From Istiophorus platypterus (lineage: Eukaryota > Chordata > Actinopteri > Istiophoriformes > Istiophoridae), in NCBI GenBank assembly GCA_016859345.1, contig CM029122.1, positions 3,353,001-3,417,000 on the forward strand: 64,000 nt of DNA, given 5' to 3'. Under the pieces are notes generated by a model, which worked only from the letters and a program-made list of their open reading frames with translations, was not told the DNA's origin and searched no databases. The position numbers were made by a program, and so were the translations under genes. Shown piece after piece: positions 20,876-34,115 of this stretch (positions are counted from its first letter, which is position 1; each line of letters begins with the position of its first letter).

Positions 20876-23684
20876 ATTATAACGTTGGCGTCGCGTCAGC
20901 AGAACTGAAGGAAATGACCACTGCTGCCACTGGCAACCTCTTAGAAAATCTTTGCTCGTCAGGGGTCGAGTTGGTCCAGGCGTCGGTTAACTTTGCGGCT
21001 TTTGCAGCGATGGAAGTAAATTAAATGAGGCCACCGATTTCTGAAGGTGCCTCAACTTCTGTCGACACTCATTGGAACCGGCTGTGTCACGAGACCCTCT
21101 GACGTGTCAGGGACGGTGCTGTAAAACAGGAAATGACGAAGGAAGACGGACGAGTTGGTGGTGACCCGTCGATCCATATGGCTAAAAACGATGGAAGACC
21201 GAGCCCCGGCGGAGCTGACGACCGACGGAAGCGAAGCCTACGACGGCGTTGGGGCGAACTTTACGAACAATATTTGATTTCTATTGTAGGAAAAATAAAT
21301 TCAGTGAGTGTTTGGCTGCTGAAAGAGCCAAACATCTAGATTGAATTCTGTTGAACTAAAAGGGAAAACATGGTTCCGTTTTTTTGTTTCTTTTTTTTGT
21401 TTTTGTTTTTTAAAGGAATTTATTCTTCTCTAAATATTCATATACACATTCAGAACAAAATCAACGCACACAGAGAAAGTCAGCCATCTTTTCTTTTCTG
21501 TTCCCTGTGTTGTCTGGTTGAATTGATTTTGAGCCGAGGATGCCCCCCCCCCATTCCTCCGCCTCATCGGGGCTATCGACGACCCCGGACTGGCATCTGG
21601 TCGCTGCCGGTCCTCGTGCCCGGTTTGCCAGCAGGGTTGAATAAACGCAGGGGCCATACCCTAGTGTTTTATGTTATTTATTTATTTATTTATTTCGGTT
21701 ATTAAAAACTCACCGTACAGTTTTATATCTCCAGGGGCCGCGGCGCACATGTTTTCCCCTTCATTCACATGGATTTTGTTGCCGTGCAGGGTTTTTGTTG
21801 GGGGGGTTTGTTGTGGTTTTTTTTTTTTGTTGTTTTTTTTTTTTATTGTGTTGTTTTTTTTTTTTTGTTTTTGTTTTGTTTTGTTTTGGGTTTTTTTTCG
21901 GTTGTTTTTAATGACGTCATCCTCCGTCGGATGTGCCCCCGCCGTCCTAGCATCCGGCCGCTTTTGTTTGTGTGAGAACAGGCAGAATAAAACAAACCGG
22001 GGAGCTGATCACAAGTAAAACCATCTCTAGCTTTGCTGTTAGATTTAAATCACTTTGTGTCAGAGATGGAAATCTCATCAGAATCAGCTGAGATTGCCTG
22101 ACGGTTTCGTAACGACTCGTTTATTTATTTTTGTGGGTTTTTTTTTTTTTTTTAAACAATGCTGCCTAATTTACCGTGAGCAGTTGGGATAAGTGTGTGT
22201 GTGTGTGTGCGGACATTAATGCTGTTTGCTCATGGCGTGTAGAGAGCGGATGCCCCGCGGAGTAATAACAGGCCTCGTGATAACGGCGGCTTGTCCCCTT
22301 ACACAACGGTGACGTGCTACGTGTCCTGCTTCCATAATGTCCTAATACACCTGATGGCTATTTTTGTTCATCCATAATGCGAACGTAGGTTCAGCTTTTG
22401 ATTTTTGTCAAGGTGACTGGTTTTCTTTTTTTTTTTTTTTCTTTCTGTTTGCTGCAGATCTTTCACCCCCCCCCCCCCCCAACACCACCCCCACCTCCCC
22501 AGAGCTGTTCAAGTAAAAACCCCACAGATGGCTTTAATTGTACAGCAGCTCCGAGGTGCATAGTCGCCAAACCAAACACTGGTTTATGATGTGAGGAAAG
22601 GGAGGGGCCGTGGGGGGGGGGGGGGGGGGGCTGCAGTGTGTCCAACACACACAAAGCTATGTATGCGCACGCACACACACACACACAGGCCGAGGCTGGT
22701 GCTGCCTGGCGCTGGCCCTGCCAGTGTTTACAGTGAGGGGGGATCCTGGGAGGCGGCTATTTTTAGCTCCGGTTTCATCATTCCTCCCTCTCCGCTCTGC
22801 GTGCAGCTGCAAGGCCGGTGCTGCATTCTAATGAAGCGGTGGGGGGGGGGCGGTAAAACGGCTTCTGGTTGCCTCTCACATGCAGGGGGCTGGGGGGGGC
22901 GATAGCTTGCCGATAGCTTGTGCGACTCCTGTTTACCTCTGTAATTTTTGCAGTGTGATTTCTTTTTTAAATTTTTTTTTCCCAACATCACCCTCGGGCT
23001 CTCAGATGAGCTGAGAACCGCCACGTGCAGCATAGTTTAAATTTACATGATATTGCAAGTAGCTGTAGCATGTTTTTGTTTTGTTTTGTTTTTTGTTTGT
23101 TTTTGTTTTCAGCCTGACCAGGCGTTGAACCCAGGCTCGTAAGCGTAGTGACGGCGGACGGGAATGTTAACAGCCAGTCATGTGCTGCGGAGCTACTGAT
23201 GATGGCTGCCACTGTTTTTCCTGCTCGGGTTGCCACAACACTCTCCCAGCGCCTCACGCCTCTCAGCCCCCCTGGCCTACCCTCTAACGCTCGGTGCAAA
23301 CGCCGGGAACGGATGGACAACGCCACTGTGACAGGGAGCCGACGCCATCGTCCCGGCGTGGACGGCATCGTTCGGGGTTTCTATAGAGCGGTGGGAGACG
23401 CCCCTCTACTGAAAACGCCGTGGTCCTATAAATGATACTATTGGATCTGGTCTTACAGAGACTTGAGGTCTTTAAAGGTGCACTAATCAACATTTTATGT
23501 CAACAACGACAGGTCATTTGACTCCGTGTTGTGTTAAAGGTGTCGATCACAGCGATGAACTGTCAGAGAAGTGCCAGTGACTGACTGATTGGCTGCGCCG
23601 GCTGAGGTCGGTGGAGCTCGGGTCAAAACTCAACCAATATCTAGCTTCTGCACCATGGATGTCCAGGCGGAGCCTTGGCAAAAC

Positions 23685-23910
23685 ACCACCTACACAATAA
23701 TGAAGTGGCGTTGACAAAACCTATATACTGTGAATACGCCATCAGAGACCATCTGGCAAACAGAGCCGAGCATTTAGCAGCCAAAGGACCATATTTTTCC
23801 CTGGTGGAGACCAAAAATGGAGCTAAAAGGGAGGAAAAGTTTGACTTAGATTCATCAGGTGGACTCAAAGACAGGATCCAGATGAATGATAACATTGCTC
23901 TGGATGATGA
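23685..23910 (-). repeat. Dispersed repeat A, copy 1
   Basis: Shares GCATTTAGCAGC, TGGTGGAGACCAAA and GGAGCTAAAAG with the copies at 25.8 and 38.4 kb, and the reverse complement with 32.0 and 51.0 kb. Class unknown; it is a dispersed, non-coding family seen widely, as I recall, in spiny-rayed fish. Confidence 0.65.
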
Positions 23911-24250
23911 TCTGTGAAAGGCAGATCACATTCACCATATCGACTTATTAATGTGAAAATCTGCCAATCTTGTGTTTACATTAGCTGTGTTTCCCCCCAA
24001 GTGGCCAAAAAAAAATAAAATCAGTGAACGAAGGTTTAAATAAGACTAGGGGATTTTTTTTTGTTTGTTTTTTAGCAGTGTGGGGAAGTCTTTAAAACAA
24101 CACTACGCTTATCACTTGGAATGAAAAACAACAAAATATTAGTTTAGATTAGATTAAACTTCATTATCATCCAATTGGGTAATTACCAGTGGAACAAAAT
24201 ACAGTGTAGCAACAAACAAAATAGAGCAAACAGTAGCTGAATCACATATA

Positions 24251-24325
24251 GTGGTGTGTGTGAGTGTGTGTGTGTGTGTGTGTGTGTTTGTGTGTGTGTG
24301 TGCGCACACACACACACACACACAC
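24251..24325. repeat. (TG)n-(CA)n palindromic microsatellite
   Basis: A TG array switches to a CA array at TGCGCA (24,301-24,306). At least 15 bases on each side of the centre pair perfectly without a loop. Confidence 0.9.
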
Positions 24326-25379
24326 TGTAAAATAGAACAATTGAATGTGAAAAACACTGAAATAATCCGAGCATTATGGGAGGTAGACGGCGTCGGGGGG
24401 CTCCTGACTCGGGCCCCGTCTATGGCCCCGGCTGAGTGGACGACCTTGGGTCAGGGACGAGGGACGGTCCTCAGGAAATTGGGTTTGAACCAGGAGACCT
24501 TAGCTGTCCTTCCGGTTCTGTGTGTGTCTGTTGGTGTGTGTATATTTAGACATTAGCTCGCTGTGGCAGTGTCTTTGAAGGGAACTTGTCATGGAGACAA
24601 AACAGCAAAACAAGCTTGTAATGGAACCCGAGGTTCCCAAAGCGAGTTCTATTGATAGCTCTTGCGGAGTGGAAAACGGACATATCTGGGAAGAACTGGC
24701 CGTGTTTTCCTTCCTTCAGCCTTTCATCTCAGCCCCACGGTTTCTTCGCGTCCGTTTTTTTTTTTTTTTATTTTACGTAACCCCAGGCATTCGTGCTTCT
24801 CTCGGACGTCACCAGATCTGTATTGCTCCTGCCCGTCGCTGAACCGGTTCTCGGAAACATAAACCGAATTTTGCCCCGGGAGCGGCGGGAGCGTGGTTTG
24901 TTTAGAGAGGCCCGGTTGCGTCACAGTAATCGAGGTCCGCGGCGAGAGCGTGACTCGTTTCGAGCCGGGGAGGCGCTAGAGGAGGCAGATAAATGGCAGA
25001 GCCTGGGCGAGCGCTCAAACCTGGAGAGAAGCCGTTTTTCTCTTGATACACGCTGGAGATTTTCCATCCTGTGAGGGGGGGGAGTCGAGGGTTTTTTTTC
25101 CCTTTTTTAATGCCTGGATCCCTCTTGACTAGTGCCTCGCGGGTTCGACAGACGTCCCTCTTGCCATGCGGCGTAACACCAGCGTTTTCATGGTTCCGTT
25201 CGTCTTTTAGGAACGCCGACCTTGAGGACGCGCAGCCGGGCCAACCGGCGCTATCGGGCCACGCCGGCCTCGGTTCTTCCTCGTACTCATGAATAGCAAC
25301 TTTTAACCGGCGGTAAATGGACAATCAGCCAGGAAATAAATCCTCAAAAGCATTACTTTGCTGTTGTTTCTTTTTTTTC

Positions 25380-25500
25380 GGCAGTGGAATGCAACTAAAT
25401 CAGTTTACTCAAGCACTGTACTAAAGTACAATGCTGAGTTATCGCCATGTTATGCAACTTTATACATCTGCTCCATCACATTTCAATGGATTGTCGGCGC
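25380..25500. repeat. Truncated copy of the 14.6-kb interspersed repeat
   Basis: Reads AGTGGAATGCAACTAA, then TTTACTCAAGCACTGTACT and CTTTATACATCTGCTCCATC. This is the opposite strand of the end segment of the copy at 14,590-15,075. Confidence 0.6.
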
Positions 25501-25774
25501 AGACTGACACCAACGCAGAGGTACAAATCCAGCATTTCAATGGGGTGGAGCTGTTCCAGCTATTATGGATGCCACCACACTCTGTGTAGTTAGAAACATT
25601 TTTAAAAAGTCAAAAGTTATGTTGTCACTCCCTGACAGATAAAACAAATCCAAACAGCAGATGTCAGAGTTTGCACACCTACAGCGTGAGTTCACTCTTT
25701 ATCCTTCTTGCCCACGACTCAACCATCCCGGTTCCCTGTCAGCGCCCTGGCTAAAAAAAAAAAAAGGCTCTGTC

Positions 25775-25925
25775 CACCACCACTACAGCAGAGAGACACG
25801 GTGGGAGACCAGCCGGTGAACATAGCGGAGCATCTAGCGGCTAAAGAGCCAGAGGCTTCCCTCGGGAGCCGGTGGAGACCAAAACTGGAGCTCAACTTTA
25901 GGTTCATTCCACCACGACTTTATTT
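25775..25925 (-). repeat. Dispersed repeat A, copy 2
   Basis: Shares GGGAGACCAGCCGGTGAACA, GGAGCATCTAGCGGCTAAAG and GGTGGAGACCAAAACTGGAG with the copy at 38.4 kb. Confidence 0.65.
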
Positions 25926-28900
25926 TTGTAATTTTTCTCTGGTATCGAGTCAGATTACACACACATTTTTTTTCAATAAGAACGCCATAAGTTTATCTGA
26001 TTGTCTGGTGCAAGCAATGGAAAATCGGTTCCACTTAATAAACCCGCTAATCTTCAAGCGTCGGGTGTGAGCGTCGCAGCACGAGCAAGACCAATGTCCT
26101 TGTCCTTTTGTTTATTTTAAAGTCAATTCTTCAACTCAACAACAAAGATGATTCCTTTTAAGGTTTTTTTTTTTTTTTGCCCTGTAATTCTCATTTATCT
26201 TCTATTTGTTTTCTAGCGTCAGTATTTTAAAACGAGTGCCCTCAGCTGAAAAGCCGGGAGCAGACAGGTCCTGCTTTCCGTCACCGTGTCTCTGAGATAT
26301 ATCTGGTGCACTCTCCTCGTTTTGGACATATGTGAAATTGATTTACGGGCCATAACGATGTGCCTGGGTCGGGGAAAAATGAGGCGGACGAAGCAAAGAG
26401 GAGTCTGGCGTGTTTATACAACGTCCGTGGCAGGATGAACAAGGGGAGTTTTACACTGTTCACCTGCTCGGATGCCTTCATGCTACTGGGATCTTTTTTT
26501 TTTTTTTTTTACACTTGGTTTAGATTTAATTCGAGACCCTAGATGCGGAGCCCCCGGTCTGAGATACCGGCCGGGAGGAGACCATTACGCTTCTTCGCCT
26601 ATTTTTTATTTATTAATTTTTTTTGAGGATTACTGTGCCACGACCCGACTGCTCCCGAACTGCGCCCTGCAGCGGCCTCAGAAATGCGGTACAGAAACGA
26701 TGGCGAGGCGAACCCCAGGGCTGTTTTTCGGTACCTCGCGCTCTTTGCCAGCGGCAGAGGAAGATAACGCGCAATAAATACTCCAGCGTGACACCATTTC
26801 CTGTCAGCCTGTGCTGGTTTCACGACCATTAAAACACCAGAAATTGAGCAGGTGCTGCAAATGGGTGCACCACAAGATGATCTCAGATTATATATATTTA
26901 TGTTTCTATTAGGTTGAAATAAGTCCAAGGGGTCTGTTGCCACTTTATTAAGCAGTTAAAATAGCTCGGCCATATTTAGACCTGTTTGCATCTTTTGTCT
27001 TCTCTTCAAAATTAGCATTTCATCAGAGGTTTCCAGTCAATGACAGTAAACAAGCCCCCAGATGTTGTCATAAAAAGCGGCACATCAGCCCTAATGAAAT
27101 GCCGTGGAACGCAAGCGTTTGGCCGGCAGGGACAGACGCCGGTAATTTATTCCCTTGCATTTTCTCTCCCCGGCAGCCGAGATAGGCGGCACAAATGGAG
27201 CATTTTAATTAAAAACTGCTGAGACACAGCGACCCTGGAAGAAGACTTGGCAGCCGCAGTCAAGCCCCCCCGCCAGCCCCCCCACCCGCCCCCCATTCCT
27301 ATGGCCTTGTGTGTCAGCGGCCGAAGAGAAACTGATAACGGGAACCCTAATTGTTGCTGTTACGGGGGGCCGAGTCTCTCCAGCGCTCCCATCGTCCCCT
27401 GGGTTTATTTCGGCCTCTCTTCGGACTCGTTATCGGTCGGGTGATGATGATATCCAGCTGGCGTTCACTCAGAGCCTGTGACATAATGACCAATATGTCT
27501 ATTATGTAACTTTTGTCAGATTTTGATGTTTTTCTGCTTGGAAAAACTGGACCTTCTTATGGTTGAGGACAGTAAATCCCCAACCTTTTTGACTTGTGCC
27601 TCCTGTAACAAAATAAAACTCCCAATAATCCCTTGTGGCAGGTTGCGTTTATCTATCGGTTGCGACCAGTTGAACTAAAAGGTTTTTATTTCTTCTTATA
27701 CTGAGCTGATTTTCCTGAGTAACAACTCTGGTCAAAGCACAACTGAATTATTGCGAATAAAAAAGGAAGAATCTTGAATAAGTAAACTTGAAGGCGATGG
27801 GCCACAGTGTTTAAATTTGAGTCTGGCTTTGGCTTTGAGTTCTGGGTTTATATATGCTCATATCAAATAGTTTTCACCATTATTTTATGGTAAACTGCTC
27901 CGAGTTATGTCCAGAGCCCCAAGCCGAACCATGTTTCTGTCATTCTTGCAGGTATTTTTTGTTTTTGATTTGACTTGGTCATTAACAGAAACACTATTTC
28001 AGAAACCATGGCAACGTCGATGTGACGTGAGATGATATTTCCACTGGGGGGACGTTGGCGTCAGCGAAGGGTCCGGTGCCCATAAGTGTTTATATTCCAG
28101 CCCTGTAGCAACCGTGGTAAATGATGACCAGGGCAAAAGGAGCGACAAAGTTGGGGGGGGGGGCAGGTGGCTGGATGGGTAAACAAAACATCAGCATAGG
28201 GGACCGTACCAGCCTGGCCCCCCCGCTGTCTTTGTCGGGGGGCCCCCCCGGGCAGCCCACGTCACTCAGAAGTCGTTCCGTGATTGAACGAAGCTTTGAA
28301 GTGAGTGATTTCAACTGAGTTTTTTCTTCTTCCTTTTTTTTTATTTGATTAACTCAAGTTCTTCAGGAAATCAGTTTGGCCCCACTCAGAATCTTCCTGA
28401 TTAGACCGGAGGACGGGCGGAGAGGCGCTTTGACCAGAGTGACGGCGTCTCCACTGAGGGGCGGAGAGAAACCGATGCTCCGTATCGTCTCTGGTGTAAA
28501 AAGAAATGTTTTCTATCACTAAAGCTGTAAATCATGAGGTGGCGGGGGTTTGGCTGTTATGTTTTTTTTTTTTTTTTCTTAACACTTCAGTCTGTGGGGA
28601 TGTTCCCGTCAGCCTGCTCCCCCCCACCCCCTGTAATTGGTTATCTAGACTTCCAAAGAGGGGCTGGCACACTGAAGCATGTTAATCCCATTAAGAGCGC
28701 TGCTTCTGGGGCCGGTCGGAGGAACAGTACACCAGTGTGTTCGCTCTGGAGCACGTCCCGGCGGAAATGGGGGGGGGGGGCGACCCCGCGGTGATCACGT
28801 AAGGCTCAAGGGCCAAACCACTCAGATGGGTGCTCAGGCCGGACAGTTGCTAATAGCTAGCTAACTTGCTAAATGCCCCCCCCCCTCCCGGCGTGGGCTC

Positions 28901-29564
28901 CTCCGCTTCCTGGAGCAGAGTGATTCACCGACGTTTGGGCTCAGCATCTGTCTCATTGTTCCTCGTAATCTGAGAGAGGTCAGTGCAAGGTCATGGATAT
29001 GAAACTTAAAATTCAGCTGAACATTTAGGAGGCACAGTAACGTACAGTAATACTCAAACTGAGAGGAAAACCGGTGGCAATATGTGATCATTTTCCAAAT
29101 CTTAGTTAAATCTTTTCAGAAATTTCCCACTAATTCTGGCATTAAGAGAGATTCTCTAATTAAAGTTTGATAAATGAATAATATCTTAAAAGAAAACTTT
29201 TTCATACAACAATTTTTCATAAATAATATCAGTGTATCCCCGGAAACATGTGAACTTACACATAGAGCTTTAGTAAAAGATATGGTGGTTCAGATCATTG
29301 GATCATCGGTTCTCACAGTTTGGCCCAAATTCAACTGGATTAATTTTTTTAAATCCTCAAAGGTCACACGTTGAACGCGAAAAGTAGCATTTAGTCGACA
29401 ATTACACTCACGCACGAACTGAAACCTCCAATAAAGCAGTTGAATAAGGTTTTTGCTCAAGTGTTTATAAAACCTCACCTTTCCAACAAACCAAAATGTT
29501 ACTGGTTTAAATGAATTACGGTGTGTTATTATATTGTGATATATTTTCGCTCTCTACTGCAGCC

Positions 29565-29566
<2 letters not shown>

Positions 29567-29601
<35 letters not shown>

Positions 29602-29618
29602 TTGTGTGTGTGTGTGTC
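29567..29618. repeat. (GT)n microsatellite
   Basis: GT array of about 50 bases with one GGTT interruption. Confidence 0.93.
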
Positions 29619-30985
29619 CACACTGTATTCGTGTGTGTCCTCCTGCGATCGCGGGTGTCTGCACTGCACACTGGGGATCATTGTTTGGAGTAAATGGCAA
29701 ATGACTGATTTGAATGTCAAATTGTTGGGAGCACAAAGGTCCTCGTGACATTTCCATTTCAGGGCAGCAACCTCTTCGCCGTTCCCGTGGTCGGCCGCCG
29801 TCGCCGCGCTCTGCCCAGATGTCCGCCGTCCGCTAATGTCACGGTCAATAAACCCCGGTCCTCCACTGTCGGCCTTGCGCCTGCTCGTCTGTTGGCCGTT
29901 TTTTTTCCCTTTTTGTTTCTTTTTCTTTGACGCGTCCAAGAAGAGAGGGCGGGTGAGGAAAGGGGAGGTTTATGGGTGAGAAACCGGAGGGGGGGCACCT
30001 CTCAGGCCCATGGTTTGATGAAGTGGCTGAATCTTCCACCTCCGTCCTGCACAGTCTTTCCAACAAAGTCTGGAAAAAAATCACGCGGCTCATGAAAAGG
30101 TCTTAAAACAGTTTTATAGTTTGGTGTAAGAAGTGCATTTCATTAAATGCTGCAAAGTTTAATAGGAATCTAGTGCAGCAGGAGTTTAGGGGGTCGTGGC
30201 GTTGAAGTGAAAAGAAAAAAATGTCCCATGGAGAGTTGAGATCCTTCTCCGGAGCACCTCATGGATCCGTCCTTGTCCATCTGCCGGCCTCGCCGTCGCT
30301 GTTTCTCGATCATCGGTGAACGACCAACGGGATAAAGTCGCAGAGTAACAGGAAACCGAGAACGGAGAGCGGCGACTTGAGAAGAGCCTCCCACTCGTCG
30401 ATTACCTCCGGGTCTGGCTCGACGTGCTGCCTTGTACGTGGGACTCGGGTCGTTGGAGGCTGCGACCGTGGATCCAGAAAGTGAGTCTCAACACCGATAG
30501 ACAGGGGCGTAGATTTGATCGCCGACAGTTGGATGTTGCTGTATTGTCCCGATGTTTTTGGGATGAATGGATCAAGAGCAGAGTTATTATTGCATTTTGG
30601 ACATGAACCTCAATCATAAGGCAAATTATTTTATTGTGAAACTCCTGTCAGACACAGCCTGAGCTACACAGAGCTGCAGACAGGTTAGCTGCAGGTGAGC
30701 ACTGATGTCAGGTGAAAGTCGCTGTGTCGTCGTGGTGAAACCTCCGATAAAGATGGGGCCTCTGAGTCTCAGGTGAGATTTAAACAATGGCCGATCTCTT
30801 ACAAGTTTTAATACGAGTATTTTATAGTAATGTTTGAATCCATCGTGTCAATTTTGTCTCGGATTCTCATTCGTTAAGAAAAATGTCAAGTATCAGTTTG
30901 AAATAAATGGTATGAGGCCGATATCGGCCAACTTAAAGTGGCACATACATAAAATAAAGTAAACTTTCTGCAGGCTCTTTATGTG

Positions 30986-30987
30986 TA

Positions 30988-31026
<39 letters not shown>
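30986..31026. repeat. (GT)n microsatellite
   Basis: Nearly perfect GT array of about 40 bases. Confidence 0.93.
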
Positions 31027-31029
<3 letters not shown>

Positions 31030-31974
31030 AGAAAAGAGCAATTGCGCGCACAAAAACACACACACATTCTCGACTGTTTAATTTGGACGTGCGACAAAAA
31101 CATGTCCCCACCTAAGATAAAAACCGAACCTACGCCCTTTTGTTAACAACTAAAAGCAGCAGCATTATGAACAAAACACACACACACAAACACACACCTC
31201 TGACAACACAGTGGCGAGGATGAGTGCGTGTTGAGTCGCTGACGACGGCGCGGGACACTTGCGTAGGTTTGACGCAGAAGCATAAATCCAGCTCAACACT
31301 GTCTGTAGACCACCTCTGAGCAGGAACGCCACTGTTCAAATGAAATGTGAACATACTTTATAAGTAAGACATCGGACGTCAGCCTCATCCCCCGTCGCCT
31401 CGGTCTGGCCCCTGCCGCCGTGCACGTCCGAGCGGCTGCGCCTCCGAAGGGTCCTGATGCATTTGAATACTTTAGATCCAATTTATGCATTTTTCTTTTG
31501 GATTAAAGATTAAATAACCGAAGTGGATCTTTGAATAATTCATGGGCAGCTCGGGGAGCTGAGGTCAGCGGGAAAAGGGCCACAGATGCAAATGTCCGTG
31601 TGGGCTTCGCAGCAAATAGCCCAGGGCAGATTCCCAGGGAGGAGACTTGGTGGCTGTCTCTTTGTTAAGGGGGGAACCAGTGGTCTGGTCTAACACTGCA
31701 AACACCCGGGGTCCGATTCCCCAGTGACCTTGTTTGCACTTCGCTCGGAGTGGAAATAAAACATCAGATACATTTTATTTAAACCTGTGATGATTGTTTG
31801 GGGTTTTTTTTCTTTTTCGGGGAAAAAAACAACAGGCTGTAAACACAACATTGACATATGTTGACTATTTAAGTTTAAAAACAGTTGCTTGTTTTCACAT
31901 CCAGCCGCTACAGACAAATATGATCCTTCATCTGGAGTCTTCTTTGTCTCCACCTGTCAAATCCAAAGTCCAGT

Positions 31975-32345
31975 GTTCCTGCTGTTTTAGCTCCTTTTTT
32001 GGTCTCCTCCACCTCCCGGGGGAAACATCAGGCTCTTTAGCTGCTAAACGCTCTGCCATGTTCACCAGCTGATCTCTGACTGAGTCTGTCGACTGTTTGC
32101 TGCTGAGCAGGTGGTGGACAGAGGCTTCTTTTTTTTATACAGCTGTTCCTCTGAAAACATCTGTACGCTGCAGCCAAATGCCCACACTATTAGAGCGGCG
32201 AGACTGAACGGTAATGGTAAAGCTTTGGTCCAGACAGATAAAAAATGAGCTGAAACTCGATCCACTAAACCGGGGGGAAGCTGCAGATTCAGGCGATTAA
32301 TGCTCTGTAGGTTAATCACAATGAGCGACACCTTTCTCGTTTGAT
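31975..32345 (+). repeat. Dispersed repeat A, copy 3 (longest)
   Basis: Contains CTGCTGAGCAGGTGGTGGAC, TACAGCTGTTCCTCTGAAAA and CTCTGTAGGTTAATCACAAT, all of which recur in the same order at 50,960-51,260 with minor changes. No open frame. Confidence 0.7.
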
Positions 32346-32979
32346 ACTTGTAATTATAAGATTAAAAATAAAGTTTACAGTAGCTTGAATTTGCAAATAT
32401 TTAGTGATTCTGTTTTGTTTTATAATGTTTTATAGTTACAGTACATGTATTTTTCTATCAATCATTTTTTTTAAATAATGATTTTGTTTTTCTTGTTTTT
32501 AAAGCACCTTTGTCGTCATGGTTATAATAATAACCACATAGCTGGTACTGATGCGATCGTGGTCACGGTTGGAAAAAGGCAACGCTGACCTTCAGTTGGA
32601 AACTGGGAACGGACGACGGCCTCCCGTCAACCCCTCCGTCCATCCAGCCCGGCCCAATGCCGACGTTGTGGCAGCGCCTGGCTCCGCCCTCTTTGCACCC
32701 GTTGTAATCACTGCGGCCACTAGAGGTCCCCATCCCGTGAGCGTAATCATGGCTTCGGGGGCTTTCGCCAACACGGCCGGATGCCGTCTCGCACGGCTGC
32801 CGGATGTCGCATAATGATAAATCGTAGCTCTTGAGCCGTAATAAGCTGGAATCTGTAGCTCATCCTGAATAAAAATGCACATGTTCCTCCGCTTCGTTTG
32901 TCACTACTCGTCACCTGAGCCGTAAAACCAGCCTCACGCACTATTGCACGCTGAATTTTTCCTCTTTTTTCTATTTTAT

Positions 32980-33012
32980 CATTCCCTTAGACCACATGAG
33001 TCTAAGGGAATG
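32980..33012. repeat. Perfect 13-bp hairpin
   Basis: CATTCCCTTAGAC (32,980-32,992) and its exact reverse complement (33,000-33,012) flank the 7-base loop CACATGA. Confidence 0.9.
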
Positions 33013-33924
33013 TGCGTTTTTTATTTTGAACTCTTTATTTTAAACTTACCCTTTACAATAATTTATTTTCAGCCTCCTCTTCTTGGTCAGAACCTTGATC
33101 TGGTCGCCTTAGGGTTGCATAGGAATCCCAGGTCTTAGAATACATATATCTTCTAAGTGATAATTTTTTTTGTCTGTGCATTTTCCAGCCTAAATTATTC
33201 ATTTCTTTCTCTAATATGCATATTTTTTCCCCGTTTGCTTAGATTCCTTACTTCCACTCTTGTGCTCAGTCCCCCGTGACTGAGGAACACGGCTCGTGTT
33301 TTCTCTTTAACATTCAGCGTATGAACGCCAGGGCGGCTCTGCGGCATCGCAGCGGGCTTTTACCTTGTAGGATCAAAGCCATCCTTGAATCCAGTGTCCT
33401 TCAGCGCCTCCCCTGCATATGAGCGGCTCCCACGTCCCCCCGCACCAGTCGGCCATCTGGGATGATTTTCAGGGGAGCACGTGCTCCAGATTAAGATTAA
33501 CGAGCCTGGGAAAATCTCAGCGATTGTTTCGCCTCCGCATGGATGCGAACCACATGTGCATCATATTTTAGTTGGCCATACACTTTCTTGTAAACCTCTG
33601 ACATTTTTCCAGATTTATTTGCAGATGCAGGGATTTTGTTTTAGAGTCAAAAGATGTGTAAGTTAAAATGCTGCTGGTGATGCAGTGATCACTAATCTCC
33701 TGTAACACTCAGTACCAACCAACCGAGCACATTCAAATACAGTCTGAAGTTTTTTTCTGAAGTTTTACTAGATGCTAATTTTTGGTCTAAAATTTTCACA
33801 TTTTTCTCTGCTATTGTTTCGACGTGTGTTTTTGTGATGATGAGTGTTTTTGTCGACTAAAACAAGGAAACACCAGTGTTTGTTTCTCACGCGGACTGGG
33901 GTACGACATGGACCGCAAGAACTG

Positions 33925-34115
33925 CGATTGGTTGCCTTGGTAGCATCCCATGTCTGGCCTCTCCTTCTTTGCCGCCGCTGTCATGCAGACCATCTCCTCC
34001 AACTTTGTCTTTCGTTTCCGCGTCGCCGTAAATTCAGGTAAACTAAAACCACTGTTCGACGTCCGGCGGATCTCGATGGAGTCCAACTCCATCGAGATCC
34101 GCTCGGTTTCAGTTG
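33925..34115. repeat. Dispersed repeat B, copy 1, with hairpin
   Basis: Shares GCCGCCG, CAGACC, GTAAATTCAG, ACTAAAACC and GAGATCCGCTCGG, in order, with 41,275-41,475. This copy alone has a 17-bp perfect hairpin (34,066-34,102). Downstream, GACACAGAAGTAAAAATCCAG (34,178-34,200 region) recurs as GACGCAGAAGCATAAATCCAG near 31,270. Confidence 0.6.

Larger units (their letters stand above)
15361..24240. other. Intergenic stretch, no exon recognised
   Basis: Holds an AT-rich segment (18,530-19,140), CpG-rich patches near 16,620-16,760 and 18,020-18,370 without a convincing exon, poly-T and poly-G runs (including 19 G at 22,612-22,630), an imperfect hairpin at 20,807-20,875 and one repeat A copy at 23,685-23,910. 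Long open frames over the CpG patches have no recognisable domain. Confidence 0.55.
24326..30985. other. Intergenic stretch, no exon recognised
   Basis: Contains a repeat A copy (25,775-25,925), a fragment of the 14.6-kb repeat (25,380-25,500), many homopolymer runs and a GC-rich patch at 24,880-25,060. A repeat-free segment at 27,000-27,220 could be a conserved non-coding element, but this cannot be shown from one genome. Confidence 0.5.
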
